Source of the DNA: Cellulophaga tyrosinoxydans
GTDB taxonomy: Bacteria; Bacteroidota; Bacteroidia; Flavobacteriales; Flavobacteriaceae
Length of the DNA stretch: 64,000 bases
Direction: 5' to 3'
NCBI RefSeq assembly: GCF_900176415.1
Contig: NZ_FWXO01000001.1
Location: 11,162 to 75,161, forward strand
Shown here: positions 27,461 to 35,940 of the stretch, piece after piece
Position numbering within the stretch: the stretch's first letter is position 1
Layout of the letters: every line of letters starts with the position of its first letter
Program-made: the position numbers and the translations under genes
Notes under the pieces: generated by a model
Seen by the model: the letters and a program-made list of their open reading frames with translations, nothing else
Database searches by the model: none
Told to the model about the DNA's origin: nothing

Positions 27461-28858
27461 ATGAAATACCAACTTAAAACACATTTCAAAAAAATACTTG
27501 CCGACACTATTACACCAGTGAGTGTTTATTTAAAAATTCGCGATCGGTTTCCAAATAGTATTTTACTTGAGGGCAGTGATTACCACACAAATGATAATAG
27601 CTTTTCTTATATCTGTTGCAACCCCATTGCATCAATCAAAGTTGAAAACGAAATTATAACGCAGCAATTCCCTGATGGAACATCAGAAGAACTTGCTATT
27701 GATAAAACCACAGACGTTGTTTCAATCATAGAAAACTTCAGTAAAAGATTTGAAGCTGATGCGAGTAATTTCAAATTTATCGATAACGGTTTATTTGGTT
27801 ATATGGCCTATGATGCAGTTCGGTACTATGAAGATGTAGCATTAACCAAAAAAGAAAATTCAGTAGCAATCCCCGATATATACTACGCGGTTTATAAAAA
27901 TATAATTGCTATAAATCATTTTAAAAATGAGGCATATATTTTTTCTAACTGTTACAAATCTGAAAACAATATTCCTGAAATAGAACAAATACTTAATGTA
28001 AAAAACTTTGCTTCGTATAGTTTTAATTTGAACGGAGAAGTGGCATCAAACTTAGAAGATGAAGAGTTTAAAGAACATGTGAGACTTGCAAAGAAACATT
28101 GCCAAAGAGGAGATGTTTTTCAATTGGTATTGTCTCGTAGATTTTCACAAGGTTTTAAAGGCGATGAATTTAATGTATATCGTGCCTTACGGTCTATAAA
28201 CCCATCACCTTATTTATTCTATTTTGATTATGGAAATTTTAAAATATTTGGCAGCTCGCCAGAAGCCCAACTAATAGTCAAAGATGGTTCTGCTGAGATT
28301 CACCCAATTGCTGGCACTTTTAAAAGAACGGGGAATGATGAACAAGATGCTATTCTCGCTAAAGAATTAACAGAAGATGGTAAAGAAAATAGTGAGCATG
28401 TAATGCTGGTAGACCTTGCCCGTAATGATTTAAGCAGAAATGGGAATATGGTAGAGGTTACCAATTATCGTGAAGTGCAATTCTTTTCTCATGTAATTCA
28501 TTTAGTATCTAAAGTGGTGGGACGAAAGAAAAAAAACATTCCAACCATGAAAGTGGTTGCAGATACTTTTCCTGCTGGTACTTTAAGTGGAGCACCAAAA
28601 CATATGGCCATGAAGCTTATTGAAAAATATGAAAAAACCAGTAGAGGGTATTACGGAGGCGCCATTGGTTTTATGGATTTTAAAGGCAACTTTAATCATG
28701 CCATTATGATAAGAACTTTCTTAAGTAAAAACCACAAACTGCATTATCAAGCAGGTGCCGGTATTGTTGCCGCATCAAGTCCTGAAGATGAATTACAAGA
28801 AACATATAACAAACTAGGGGCTTTAACAAAAGCTCTAGAAATTGCAGAGAACATATAA
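27461..28858 (+). CDS. trpE: Anthranilate synthase component I
   Basis: TrpE converts chorismate to anthranilate with ammonia from TrpG, the first step of Trp synthesis. The 465-residue protein has the chorismate-binding core with GSSPEAQL, HPIAGTFKRTG, DLARNDL, GAPKHMAMKLIE, YYGGAIGFMDF and YQAGAGIVAASSPEDE. The N-terminal feedback-site motif, LLES in enteric TrpE, reads LLEG here. The start lies 22 bases after the attenuator stem. trpG follows after one base. Confidence 0.97.
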   Translation: MKYQLKTHFKKILADTITPVSVYLKIRDRFPNSILLEGSDYHTNDNSFSYICCNPIASIKVENEIITQQFPDGTSEELAIDKTTDVVSIIENFSKRFEADASNFKFIDNGLFGYMAYDAVRYYEDVALTKKENSVAIPDIYYAVYKNIIAINHFKNEAYIFSNCYKSENNIPEIEQILNVKNFASYSFNLNGEVASNLEDEEFKEHVRLAKKHCQRGDVFQLVLSRRFSQGFKGDEFNVYRALRSINPSPYLFYFDYGNFKIFGSSPEAQLIVKDGSAEIHPIAGTFKRTGNDEQDAILAKELTEDGKENSEHVMLVDLARNDLSRNGNMVEVTNYREVQFFSHVIHLVSKVVGRKKKNIPTMKVVADTFPAGTLSGAPKHMAMKLIEKYEKTSRGYYGGAIGFMDFKGNFNHAIMIRTFLSKNHKLHYQAGAGIVAASSPEDELQETYNKLGALTKALEIAENI

Positions 28859-28859
28859 C

Positions 28860-29423
28860 ATGAAAAAGATATTAGTTATAGATAATTACGACAGCTTCAC
28901 GTATAATTTAGTTCACTATTTAGAAGATCTAAATTGCGAAGTGATAGTAAAAAGAAACGATCAACTAACGCTTGAGGAGGTTGATTCTTTTGCTAACATA
29001 GTACTTTCTCCTGGTCCTGGCATACCCGATGAAGCTGGTTTATTAAAAGAAATTATAAGAACTTATGCGCCAACAAAGAAAATTTTCGGTGTTTGTTTAG
29101 GCCAACAAGCTATTGCCGAAGTTTTTGGAGGTTCATTAGTTAACTTAGACAAAGTATACCATGGTATTGCAACAAAAATCAATATAATTAAGGATGATGT
29201 ACTATTTAAAGACTTACCAAGAGAAATTGAAGTTGGCCGTTACCACTCTTGGGTTGTAGACACTAATTTACCAGATACTTTAGTCGCAACTTCTTTTGAT
29301 GAAAACGGACAAATAATGTCTTTGAGACACAAAACTTATGATGTTTCTGCTGTACAATTTCATCCAGAATCTGTGTTAACGCCACAAGGAAAAAAAATAT
29401 TGGAAAACTGGTTAAATAACTAA
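28860..29423 (+). CDS. trpG: Anthranilate synthase component II (glutamine amidotransferase)
   Basis: TrpG hydrolyses glutamine to feed ammonia to TrpE. From the ATG at 28860 it has 187 residues beginning MKKILVIDNYDSFTYNLVHY; a longer frame from an upstream TTG is rejected because it would overlap trpE and breaks the family N-terminus. The class I triad is present: Cys in GVCLGQQA and His/Glu in QFHPESVLTP. It is separated from the trpE stop by a single base, indicating translational coupling. Confidence 0.97.
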   Translation: MKKILVIDNYDSFTYNLVHYLEDLNCEVIVKRNDQLTLEEVDSFANIVLSPGPGIPDEAGLLKEIIRTYAPTKKIFGVCLGQQAIAEVFGGSLVNLDKVYHGIATKINIIKDDVLFKDLPREIEVGRYHSWVVDTNLPDTLVATSFDENGQIMSLRHKTYDVSAVQFHPESVLTPQGKKILENWLNN

Positions 29424-29506
29424 TTTTCATATCATTAAATCCTTAAAAAAGAAATTAAAACAAGTACTAGCTCCCTTTCAATTTGAAAGAATAAGAAATA
29501 GGAATT

Positions 29507-30502
29507 ATGAAAGACACATTAAACAGACTAATAAATCATGATGTATTACCTAAAGAGGATGCAAAACGAATTCTAGTCAATATTGCAAAAGGTGATTATA
29601 ATGCTAGCCAGATTGCAGCTTTTTTAACAGTATACATGATGCGCAGCGTAACTATTGACGAGTTAGAAGGTTTTCGTGATGCATTATTAGATTTGTGCTT
29701 AGCTGTAGATTTATCGGCCTATAACCCAATTGATTTATGCGGTACGGGTGGTGATGGCAAAGACACCTTCAATATTTCTACCTTGGCATCATTTGTAACA
29801 GCTGGAGCAGGAATAAAAGTGACAAAACACGGTAATTACGGTGTTTCATCTAAATGTGGAAGTAGTAATGTAATGGAATTTTTAGGGATCAAATTTAGTA
29901 GTGATGCTGGGTTTTTAGAAAAAACACTAGATGAAGCTGGCATTTGTGTTCTACATGCTCCCCTATTCCACCCTGCTATGAAAAACGTGGCTCCAATACG
30001 CAAAGAGTTAGCTGTTAAAACATTTTTTAATATGCTTGGGCCAATGGTGAATCCTGCGTTTCCTAAAAATCAAATGGTAGGAGTTTTTAATCTGGAATTA
30101 GCCCGTATGTATGGTTATCTATATCAAAACACAGATAAAAATTTTACAGTTTTACACGCTTTAGATGGGTATGACGAAATTTCACTAACAGGTAGCACAA
30201 AAACCATTTCTAACAAATCAGAAGGCATGATCAATCCATCAGATTTTGGTGTGCAAGCGGTTACTATGGAACAAATTGCTGGAGGTGACAGTATTGAAGA
30301 ATCTGCCCAAATATTCTTAAATATTTTACAAGGGCGTGGTACAGAAGCACAAAACAATGTGGTATGTGCCAATGCAGGTATTGCAATAGCAACGGTGGAA
30401 AATTTAACTCCTATTGAAGGATTTGAAAAAGCAAAAGAATCGCTTTTAAGTGGTAAAGGATTAGCTGCATTAAAAAAGTTACAAGCACTTAGTGCACTAT
30501 AA
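29507..30502 (+). CDS. trpD: Anthranilate phosphoribosyltransferase
   Basis: TrpD joins anthranilate and PRPP. The 331-residue protein has the PRPP-binding GTGGDGKDTFNIST motif (about residues 79-92), KHGNYGVSSKCGSSNVME and the NMLGPMVNP segment. An 83-base spacer with a small inverted repeat (CTTTCA/TGAAAG at 29475-29489) separates it from trpG, the largest gap inside the operon apart from those flanking trpB. Confidence 0.97.
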   Translation: MKDTLNRLINHDVLPKEDAKRILVNIAKGDYNASQIAAFLTVYMMRSVTIDELEGFRDALLDLCLAVDLSAYNPIDLCGTGGDGKDTFNISTLASFVTAGAGIKVTKHGNYGVSSKCGSSNVMEFLGIKFSSDAGFLEKTLDEAGICVLHAPLFHPAMKNVAPIRKELAVKTFFNMLGPMVNPAFPKNQMVGVFNLELARMYGYLYQNTDKNFTVLHALDGYDEISLTGSTKTISNKSEGMINPSDFGVQAVTMEQIAGGDSIEESAQIFLNILQGRGTEAQNNVVCANAGIAIATVENLTPIEGFEKAKESLLSGKGLAALKKLQALSAL

Positions 30503-30510
30503 AGTTAGGT

Positions 30511-31299
30511 ATGAATATTTTAGACAAAATAGTTTTCGACAAAGGTTTAGAAGTAAAGCTAAGAAAATCTTTAATTCCTGTTGCACAATTAGAGCAATCA
30601 GCGTTATTTAACAGACCAAAGAATTCTTTAGCAGCAGCATTACGAAATAGCAATTCGGGGATCATTGCCGAACACAAACGTCGATCACCCTCAAAATCCG
30701 TAATCAACCAAAATCTAAACGTTCAAGACGTTGCGACAGGTTATGAAAATGCAGGTGCATGCGGAATGTCAGTTTTAACCGATGCTAAATACTTTGGTGG
30801 TTCGTTAGATGATTTATTAATTGCCAGAGCTGCAACTAAATTTCCTTTACTTAGAAAGGAATTTATAATAGATGAATATCAGCTACTAGAAGCTAAAGCA
30901 TATGGTGCAGATGTTATTTTATTAATTGCTGCCATATTAACAAAAACCGAAATTAAAAATTTATCTGAATTTGCAAAAAGCTTGAATTTAGATGTTTTAC
31001 TTGAAGTACATAACGAAGAAGAGTTACAAAAATCTATCATGCCTAGTTTAGATATGCTTGGCGTAAATAACAGAAACTTAAAAACTTTTGAAGTAAGCTT
31101 AAACACCAGCAAATCATTATCAAAAATAATTCCTGATGATTTTGTAAAAGTTTCAGAAAGTGGAATAAGTACTATCGATGCCATACAAGATTTAAAACAT
31201 TATGGATTCCAAGGTTTTTTAATAGGAGAAAATTTTATGAAAACTGATAATCCTGGTGAATACGCCAAAAAATTTATCCATGAATTAGAAGCTAAATAG
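30511..31299 (+). CDS. trpC: Indole-3-glycerol phosphate synthase
   Basis: TrpC closes the indole ring from CdRP. The 262-residue TIM barrel has the typical EHKRRSPSKSVI segment, LRKEFIIDEYQLLEAKAYGAD and LGVNNRNLKTFEV. It starts 8 bases after trpD. It is a separate gene rather than the TrpC-TrpF fusion of enteric bacteria. Confidence 0.97.
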   Translation: MNILDKIVFDKGLEVKLRKSLIPVAQLEQSALFNRPKNSLAAALRNSNSGIIAEHKRRSPSKSVINQNLNVQDVATGYENAGACGMSVLTDAKYFGGSLDDLLIARAATKFPLLRKEFIIDEYQLLEAKAYGADVILLIAAILTKTEIKNLSEFAKSLNLDVLLEVHNEEELQKSIMPSLDMLGVNNRNLKTFEVSLNTSKSLSKIIPDDFVKVSESGISTIDAIQDLKHYGFQGFLIGENFMKTDNPGEYAKKFIHELEAK

Positions 31300-31303
31300 T
31301 CAA

Positions 31304-31987
31304 ATGACGGTTGATAAATACACCATAATAGATAAAGTTCCCACGACTTTGGAGCATCATGCCTTAAAGCTTAAAATTTGCGGCATGAAATTGAACACTG
31401 CGAATGTTGCTTCATTGCAGCCAGACTATTTAGGGTTTATTTTTTGGGAAAATTCGAAAAGAAATTACACAGGTTCCCTAGAAGCTATTCCTCATCAAAT
31501 AATAAAGGTCGGCGTTTTTGTTGATGCAACAGTTGCAGAAATTAAGGAGAAAGTTAACACATACAATCTTCTAGCAGTACAATTACACGGTAGCGAATCT
31601 CCAGAGTTTTGTAAAGAGTTAAAGGCAACATTAAAAAATATTCAATTAATAAAAGTTTTCTCAATAAAGAACGAATTTGATTTTAAAATTCTTGAACCTT
31701 ATGAAACGGTTGTGGACTTTTATTTATTTGACACCAAAGGAAAACTTCCAGGAGGAAATGGGTACACTTTTGATTGGGATGTTTTAAAAAATTATCCTTC
31801 TAAAAAACCCTACTTTTTAAGTGGCGGTATTGGGCTAGAAGAAGTGAATCAATTAAAATCATTTTTAAAATTACCAGCTTCCAAATATTGCCATGCTATA
31901 GATGTAAATAGCAAATTTGAAACAGAACCTGGATTAAAAGATGTAGTAAAATTAAAAGAGCTTAAAAATAGTTTAAAAGAAATTTGA
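31304..31987 (+). CDS. trpF: Phosphoribosylanthranilate isomerase
   Basis: TrpF isomerises PRA to CdRP. The 227-residue barrel has the catalytic Cys in LKLKICGMK (about residue 26), the DYLGFIFWENSKR segment, VQLHGSE and the phosphate-binding LSGGIGLEEV. Compared with many TrpF proteins it carries about 20 extra N-terminal residues before the first strand, but no closer ATG exists. It starts 4 bases after trpC. Confidence 0.95.
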   Translation: MTVDKYTIIDKVPTTLEHHALKLKICGMKLNTANVASLQPDYLGFIFWENSKRNYTGSLEAIPHQIIKVGVFVDATVAEIKEKVNTYNLLAVQLHGSESPEFCKELKATLKNIQLIKVFSIKNEFDFKILEPYETVVDFYLFDTKGKLPGGNGYTFDWDVLKNYPSKKPYFLSGGIGLEEVNQLKSFLKLPASKYCHAIDVNSKFETEPGLKDVVKLKELKNSLKEI

Positions 31988-32023
31988 AGAAGAATAATAG
32001 GTGTTCAAATAGTTTTAATCAAC

Positions 32024-32065
32024 ACTTTGTTCTCAATACTTTGTACTCAATACTAAATACTAATT
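32024..32065 (+). repeat. Tandem 14-bp repeat before trpB
   Basis: ACTTTGTTCTCAAT (32024-32037) is followed immediately by ACTTTGTACTCAAT (32038-32051), differing at one base, and then by a diverged ACTAAATACTAATT. The array ends 3 bases before the trpB ATG. Confidence 0.85.
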
Positions 32066-32068
32066 CAC

Positions 32069-33250
32069 ATGAATTACAATGCAACTGAAAAAGGATATTA
32101 TGGGGAATTTGGCGGTGCTTATATTCCAGAAATGCTCTATCCAAATGTAGAAGAATTACGCCAAAACTATCTTAAAATAATGGCCGAACCTGACTTTAAG
32201 AAAGAGTTTGATCAGCTTTTAAAAGATTACGTTGGCAGACCTTCTCCTTTGTATTTTGCTAAGCGATTGTCTGAGAAATACAATACTAAAGTATATTTAA
32301 AACGTGAAGATTTAAACCATACTGGTGCGCATAAAGTAAACAACACCATTGGTCAGATATTAATGGCCAAAAGATTGAATAAAACACGAATCATTGCAGA
32401 AACTGGAGCAGGGCAACATGGTGTAGCAACAGCTACAGTTTGCGCTTTAATGGGAATGCAATGTGTAGTATACATGGGGGAAATAGATATTGCTCGTCAA
32501 GCTCCGAATGTTGCTCGAATGAAAATGCTAGGTGCAGAAGTGAGACCAGCCTTATCAGGGAGTAAAACATTAAAAGATGCTACAAACGAGGCTATTCGCG
32601 ATTGGATAAACAATCCTGTAGATACACATTATATTATAGGATCAGCTATTGGACCTCATCCTTATCCAGATATGGTGACACGTTTTCAGTCTATTATTTC
32701 CGAAGAAATTAAGTGGCAATTGAAAGAAAAAGAAGGTCGTGAAAATCCAGATTATATAGTTGCCTGTATAGGTGGTGGTAGTAATGCAGCGGGTACCTAT
32801 TATCATTTTCTACATGAATCAGAAGTAGGTATTATTGCTGTAGAAGCAGCTGGAAAAGGAATCCATTCTGGCGAGAGTGCCGCAACCTCAGCCTTAGGTA
32901 AAGAGGGAATTATACATGGTTGTAAAACTTTGCTTATGCAAACACCCGATGGGCAAATTACAGAACCTTATTCTATTTCTGCTGGATTAGATTACCCAGG
33001 CGTAGGACCGTTACACTCACATTTATATAAAACAGGGCGTGGAGAATTTTACTCTGCTACAGATGATGAAGCTATGACTTCTGGTTTAGAATTAACGCAA
33101 TTAGAAGGCATTATTCCTGCGATAGAAACCAGTCATGCCTTGGCTATTTTTAAACACAAAACTTTTAAACCAGATGATATTGTCGTTATAAGTTTATCTG
33201 GTAGAGGAGATAAAGATTTAGATAATTATATAAAATATTTTAAACTATAA
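32069..33250 (+). CDS. trpB: Tryptophan synthase beta chain
   Basis: TrpB is the PLP enzyme that condenses indole with serine. The 393-residue protein has the PLP lysine in HTGAHKVNN (about residue 88), the ETGAGQHGVATATV segment, the phosphate-binding GGGSNAAG loop and SLSGRGDKD near the C-terminus. It is of the TrpB1 type that pairs with TrpA. It is preceded by an 81-base spacer containing tandem repeats. Confidence 0.98.
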   Translation: MNYNATEKGYYGEFGGAYIPEMLYPNVEELRQNYLKIMAEPDFKKEFDQLLKDYVGRPSPLYFAKRLSEKYNTKVYLKREDLNHTGAHKVNNTIGQILMAKRLNKTRIIAETGAGQHGVATATVCALMGMQCVVYMGEIDIARQAPNVARMKMLGAEVRPALSGSKTLKDATNEAIRDWINNPVDTHYIIGSAIGPHPYPDMVTRFQSIISEEIKWQLKEKEGRENPDYIVACIGGGSNAAGTYYHFLHESEVGIIAVEAAGKGIHSGESAATSALGKEGIIHGCKTLLMQTPDGQITEPYSISAGLDYPGVGPLHSHLYKTGRGEFYSATDDEAMTSGLELTQLEGIIPAIETSHALAIFKHKTFKPDDIVVISLSGRGDKDLDNYIKYFKL

Positions 33251-33326
33251 ATTAGTCCTGATTAAAATGTTAAGTCGCTCTTTATGTTACTTTATAATGT
33301 TTAATCAGTACCTTATACTTTTCAAG

Positions 33327-34088
33327 ATGAACAGAATAAATAAGAAAATGCAGGAGAACAAAAAACTCCTATCTATATATTTTACTGCCGGTTATCCTTC
33401 TATAAATGATACTGTAAAAATTATTCAGGATTTAGAGTCAAGCGGAATTGACATGATTGAAATTGGCCTACCTTTTAGTGATCCTTTGGCCGACGGCCCC
33501 ACCATTCAAAATAGCTCTACAGCAGCTTTAAAGAATGGAATGACTACAAAAGTTCTTTTTGATCAATTAAAAGATATCCGCAAAACAGTTTCTATCCCAT
33601 TAATTTTAATGGGTTATTTTAATCCAATGTTGCAATATGGCGTAGAGGCATTTTGTGAAAAATGTAATGAAATTGGAATAGACGGACTAATAATGCCAGA
33701 TTTACCTTTAGATGTGTACCAAGAAAAATACGAGGCTGTTTTTAAGAAAAATAATCTAAAAAATATTTTCTTAATCACGCCGCAAACAAGTGATGCACGC
33801 ATAAAACAAATAGACGAAGCTTCCGATGCTTTTATTTATATGGTTAGCACAGCAAGCGTAACAGGCTCAAAATCTGGTTTTGGAACCGAACAAACTAAAT
33901 ATTTTGAGCGAATTTCCGCAATGCAACTTAATAACCCTCAAATAGTTGGTTTCGGAATAAATAATTCTGAAACTTTTAAGCAAGCAACGGACTTTACTAA
34001 AGGTGCAATAATTGGTTCTGCTTTTATTAAACACCTAACAGAAAATGGCGTTGAAACCATTTCTAGCTTTGTAAAAGGCATTAGATAA
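33327..34088 (+). CDS. trpA: Tryptophan synthase alpha chain
   Basis: TrpA cleaves indole-3-glycerol phosphate and channels indole to TrpB. With the start at 33327 (MNRINKKMQENKKLLSIYF) the protein has 253 residues. An in-frame ATG at 33267 would add 20 atypical residues and is less likely. The signature LPFSDPLADGPTIQNS holds the catalytic Asp/Glu context, and the YMVSTASVTGSKSGFG loop is intact. It is the last trp gene and ends at the terminator at 34089. Confidence 0.96.
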   Translation: MNRINKKMQENKKLLSIYFTAGYPSINDTVKIIQDLESSGIDMIEIGLPFSDPLADGPTIQNSSTAALKNGMTTKVLFDQLKDIRKTVSIPLILMGYFNPMLQYGVEAFCEKCNEIGIDGLIMPDLPLDVYQEKYEAVFKKNNLKNIFLITPQTSDARIKQIDEASDAFIYMVSTASVTGSKSGFGTEQTKYFERISAMQLNNPQIVGFGINNSETFKQATDFTKGAIIGSAFIKHLTENGVETISSFVKGIR

Positions 34089-34120
34089 AAAAATAGCATT
34101 AAGTCATTGTTATTTTTAAA
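34086..34120. terminator. Terminator of the trp operon, probably bidirectional
   Basis: AAAAATAGCA (34089-34098) pairs with TGTTATTTTT (34108-34117), one G-U pair, across a 9-base loop. A-rich and T-rich flanks give U-runs on both strands, and it lies between the convergent trpA and alpha-amylase stops. The stem is AT-rich and so not very strong. Confidence 0.6.
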
Positions 34121-34121
34121 A

Positions 34122-35543
34122 TTATTTTAAAGACCAAATAGAATAACCATTTGAAGGTGCTTTCAATTTTGCATCTCCACTTTCATTTGTATTTATTCCT
34201 GTTTTAATGCTATTGGTATAATCATGTAAATCTTTATTCATCCAGCCAGTACTTACTGTTCTTGTAAGTTCAGAACTGTTACGATTAATATAAATAATCA
34301 GTCCAGGATTATCTGCTGTGCCTTTTCTTTGCGCAATATATTCATCATTATCGGCGAACAGAACTTCCAAATCTCCATTTGCAATTGTTCTATTAATTAA
34401 TATTAAATCATTAAGTTTTGATTTATAATTATCATTCTCATAATCTGAATAAAAAATACATGGATAACCTGGATGAGTTAATATAAAAGCATAAGCAATA
34501 AGTTTATCGTTGGCAGAAATAACTGGCTCTCTATCAGTATCATGATTAGCAACGAATGTCACTGCCTTTTCCGGATTTGTTTTCCATAGCGCATCTCCAT
34601 TATTCAAAATTCTTAAATTTCTTTGCTGAAAAGCATTCCGCATTTGAAATAAATTAGGAAAATCAAAAGCACTAATTCCCGAATTCAAAATCCATTGGCG
34701 AACAAGGGTCACATCTCCATCATAAAACTCACCAACAGCCCATCCTCCTACTTCGTCCACCCATGCCTTTACAAATAGAGGGCTAAAACTTTTGACATAA
34801 TCAAATCTCCAACCATCAAATCCAATTGTATTTTTATAATATTTGGCTACGGAATCATCGTTCTTCCAAAACCAATTTTGAACATTTTCTTGTTGATGGC
34901 ATAAATCTTGTTCCTCGAAAAATGACGCCTCCTCATCTTTTAAATGGATACTATTTGGATGAAAATCTTCAAAACTTCTATTAAATTTTCCAGAGGCATT
35001 ACCGTTTCCAGGATTGAATAATGTATATGTATCCTTATTCCTGTAAGAGTTAAATTGTAATCCACCACCACTGTTATGGCCCATAACAATGTCTGCAATA
35101 ACCTTAATATTATTAGAATGTGCTACTTCAATTAAACTCAATAATTCTTGTCTTGATCCAAATCTTGTTTCAACCGTACCATGTTGATTATATTCGCCTA
35201 AATCAAAATAATCTGATGGATCATAGCCCATGGAGTAACCTCCTGACTGCCCTTTAGAAACTGGTGGCAACCATAATTTATCAACACCTATTTGAGCCCA
35301 GTTTGATGTTTTTGTTGAAAGATTATTCCACCAATCAAAGCGAGGTTCTACATCCCAATAAAATCCTTGCATCATCACTCCTTTATCAGTAAGGTATATA
35401 GACAAGTCTTGACCTACAGAAACTTGTTCTTGAGATTTATCGTCATCATTATTATTAGAAGTACAAGAAGCTAACAATAAAACTAACCCTATACTAAATG
35501 ATGTAATAATATATAGTGAGAAAAATTTAATAGTATTTAGCAT
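34122..35543 (-). CDS. Lipoprotein alpha-amylase (GH13 family)
   Basis: The 473-residue protein has a lipoprotein signal peptide with lipobox LLASC (Cys27), then a GH13 barrel starting GVMMQGFYWDV. The family regions are visible: DIVMGHNSGG (region I), GWRFDYVKSF with the nucleophile Asp (region II), GEFYDGD with the acid Glu (region III) and VANHDTDRE (region IV). A small C-terminal beta domain follows. It should cleave alpha-1,4-glucans at the cell surface or periplasm. No susCD pair or other glucan genes are near, so it is not in a typical polysaccharide utilisation locus. Confidence 0.94.
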   Translation of the reverse strand: MLNTIKFFSLYIITSFSIGLVLLLASCTSNNNDDDKSQEQVSVGQDLSIYLTDKGVMMQGFYWDVEPRFDWWNNLSTKTSNWAQIGVDKLWLPPVSKGQSGGYSMGYDPSDYFDLGEYNQHGTVETRFGSRQELLSLIEVAHSNNIKVIADIVMGHNSGGGLQFNSYRNKDTYTLFNPGNGNASGKFNRSFEDFHPNSIHLKDEEASFFEEQDLCHQQENVQNWFWKNDDSVAKYYKNTIGFDGWRFDYVKSFSPLFVKAWVDEVGGWAVGEFYDGDVTLVRQWILNSGISAFDFPNLFQMRNAFQQRNLRILNNGDALWKTNPEKAVTFVANHDTDREPVISANDKLIAYAFILTHPGYPCIFYSDYENDNYKSKLNDLILINRTIANGDLEVLFADNDEYIAQRKGTADNPGLIIYINRNSSELTRTVSTGWMNKDLHDYTNSIKTGINTNESGDAKLKAPSNGYSIWSLK

Positions 35544-35651
35544 ACAAAAGCATTAGTTTTTTTAGTAAATATAGAAAAATTAATTACTTTGTTATTAATC
35601 AATTCAATACATCGGATATTTAATTTTATTAAATCATTAATAAATATATTT

Positions 35652-35879
35652 ATGAAAGAATTTATTGATAACTGGAAAATTGTACTACTTCTTTGCCTGA
35701 CTTTAGGATTAGCGCCATTTTTTCCTGAACCGCATATATGGGGCAAACTAAAATGGATCGCCGGAGGTGCAACAGGAATGGGAGCTCAAGATTGGTTTGA
35801 TGTGGTATTGCATGGCTTTCCATTTATTTTATTGTTACGACTAGTTATCCAAACAACATTTAACAATAAGAAGCACTAA
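35652..35879 (+). CDS. Small conserved membrane protein
   Basis: The 75-residue protein begins MKEFIDNWKIVLLLCLTLGL and has two hydrophobic segments (about residues 9-22 and 54-67) around a Gly-rich stretch (WIAGGATGMGAQDWFD). Similar small proteins occur in Flavobacteriia and are sometimes labelled RND transporter, which the size does not support. A start further upstream (35589, in frame) would be a non-ATG codon. It lies alone and is followed by a hairpin at 35879-35914. Function unknown. Confidence 0.75.
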   Translation: MKEFIDNWKIVLLLCLTLGLAPFFPEPHIWGKLKWIAGGATGMGAQDWFDVVLHGFPFILLLRLVIQTTFNNKKH

Positions 35880-35914
35880 AAAGTATTGATTTTACAACTA
35901 AATTCAATACTTTT
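35879..35914 (+). terminator. Hairpin after the small membrane protein gene
   Basis: AAAAGTATTGA (35879-35889) pairs perfectly with TCAATACTTTT (35904-35914) across a 14-base loop. It starts at the stop codon. The U-run is only four bases, so termination may be partial. Confidence 0.6.
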
Positions 35915-35940
35915 AAAATTCATAAATACTTTTAATTCGG

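Noticed and set aside
29475-29489. Inverted repeat CTTTCA/TGAAAG between trpG and trpD
   Set aside because: The 6-bp AT-rich arms with a 3-base spacer are too weak to call a terminator or operator without conservation data.
33267-33326. Alternative trpA start at the in-frame ATG 33267
   Set aside because: It would add 20 hydrophobic residues absent from TrpA proteins, while MNRINKKMQENKKLLSIYF at 33327 fits the family.
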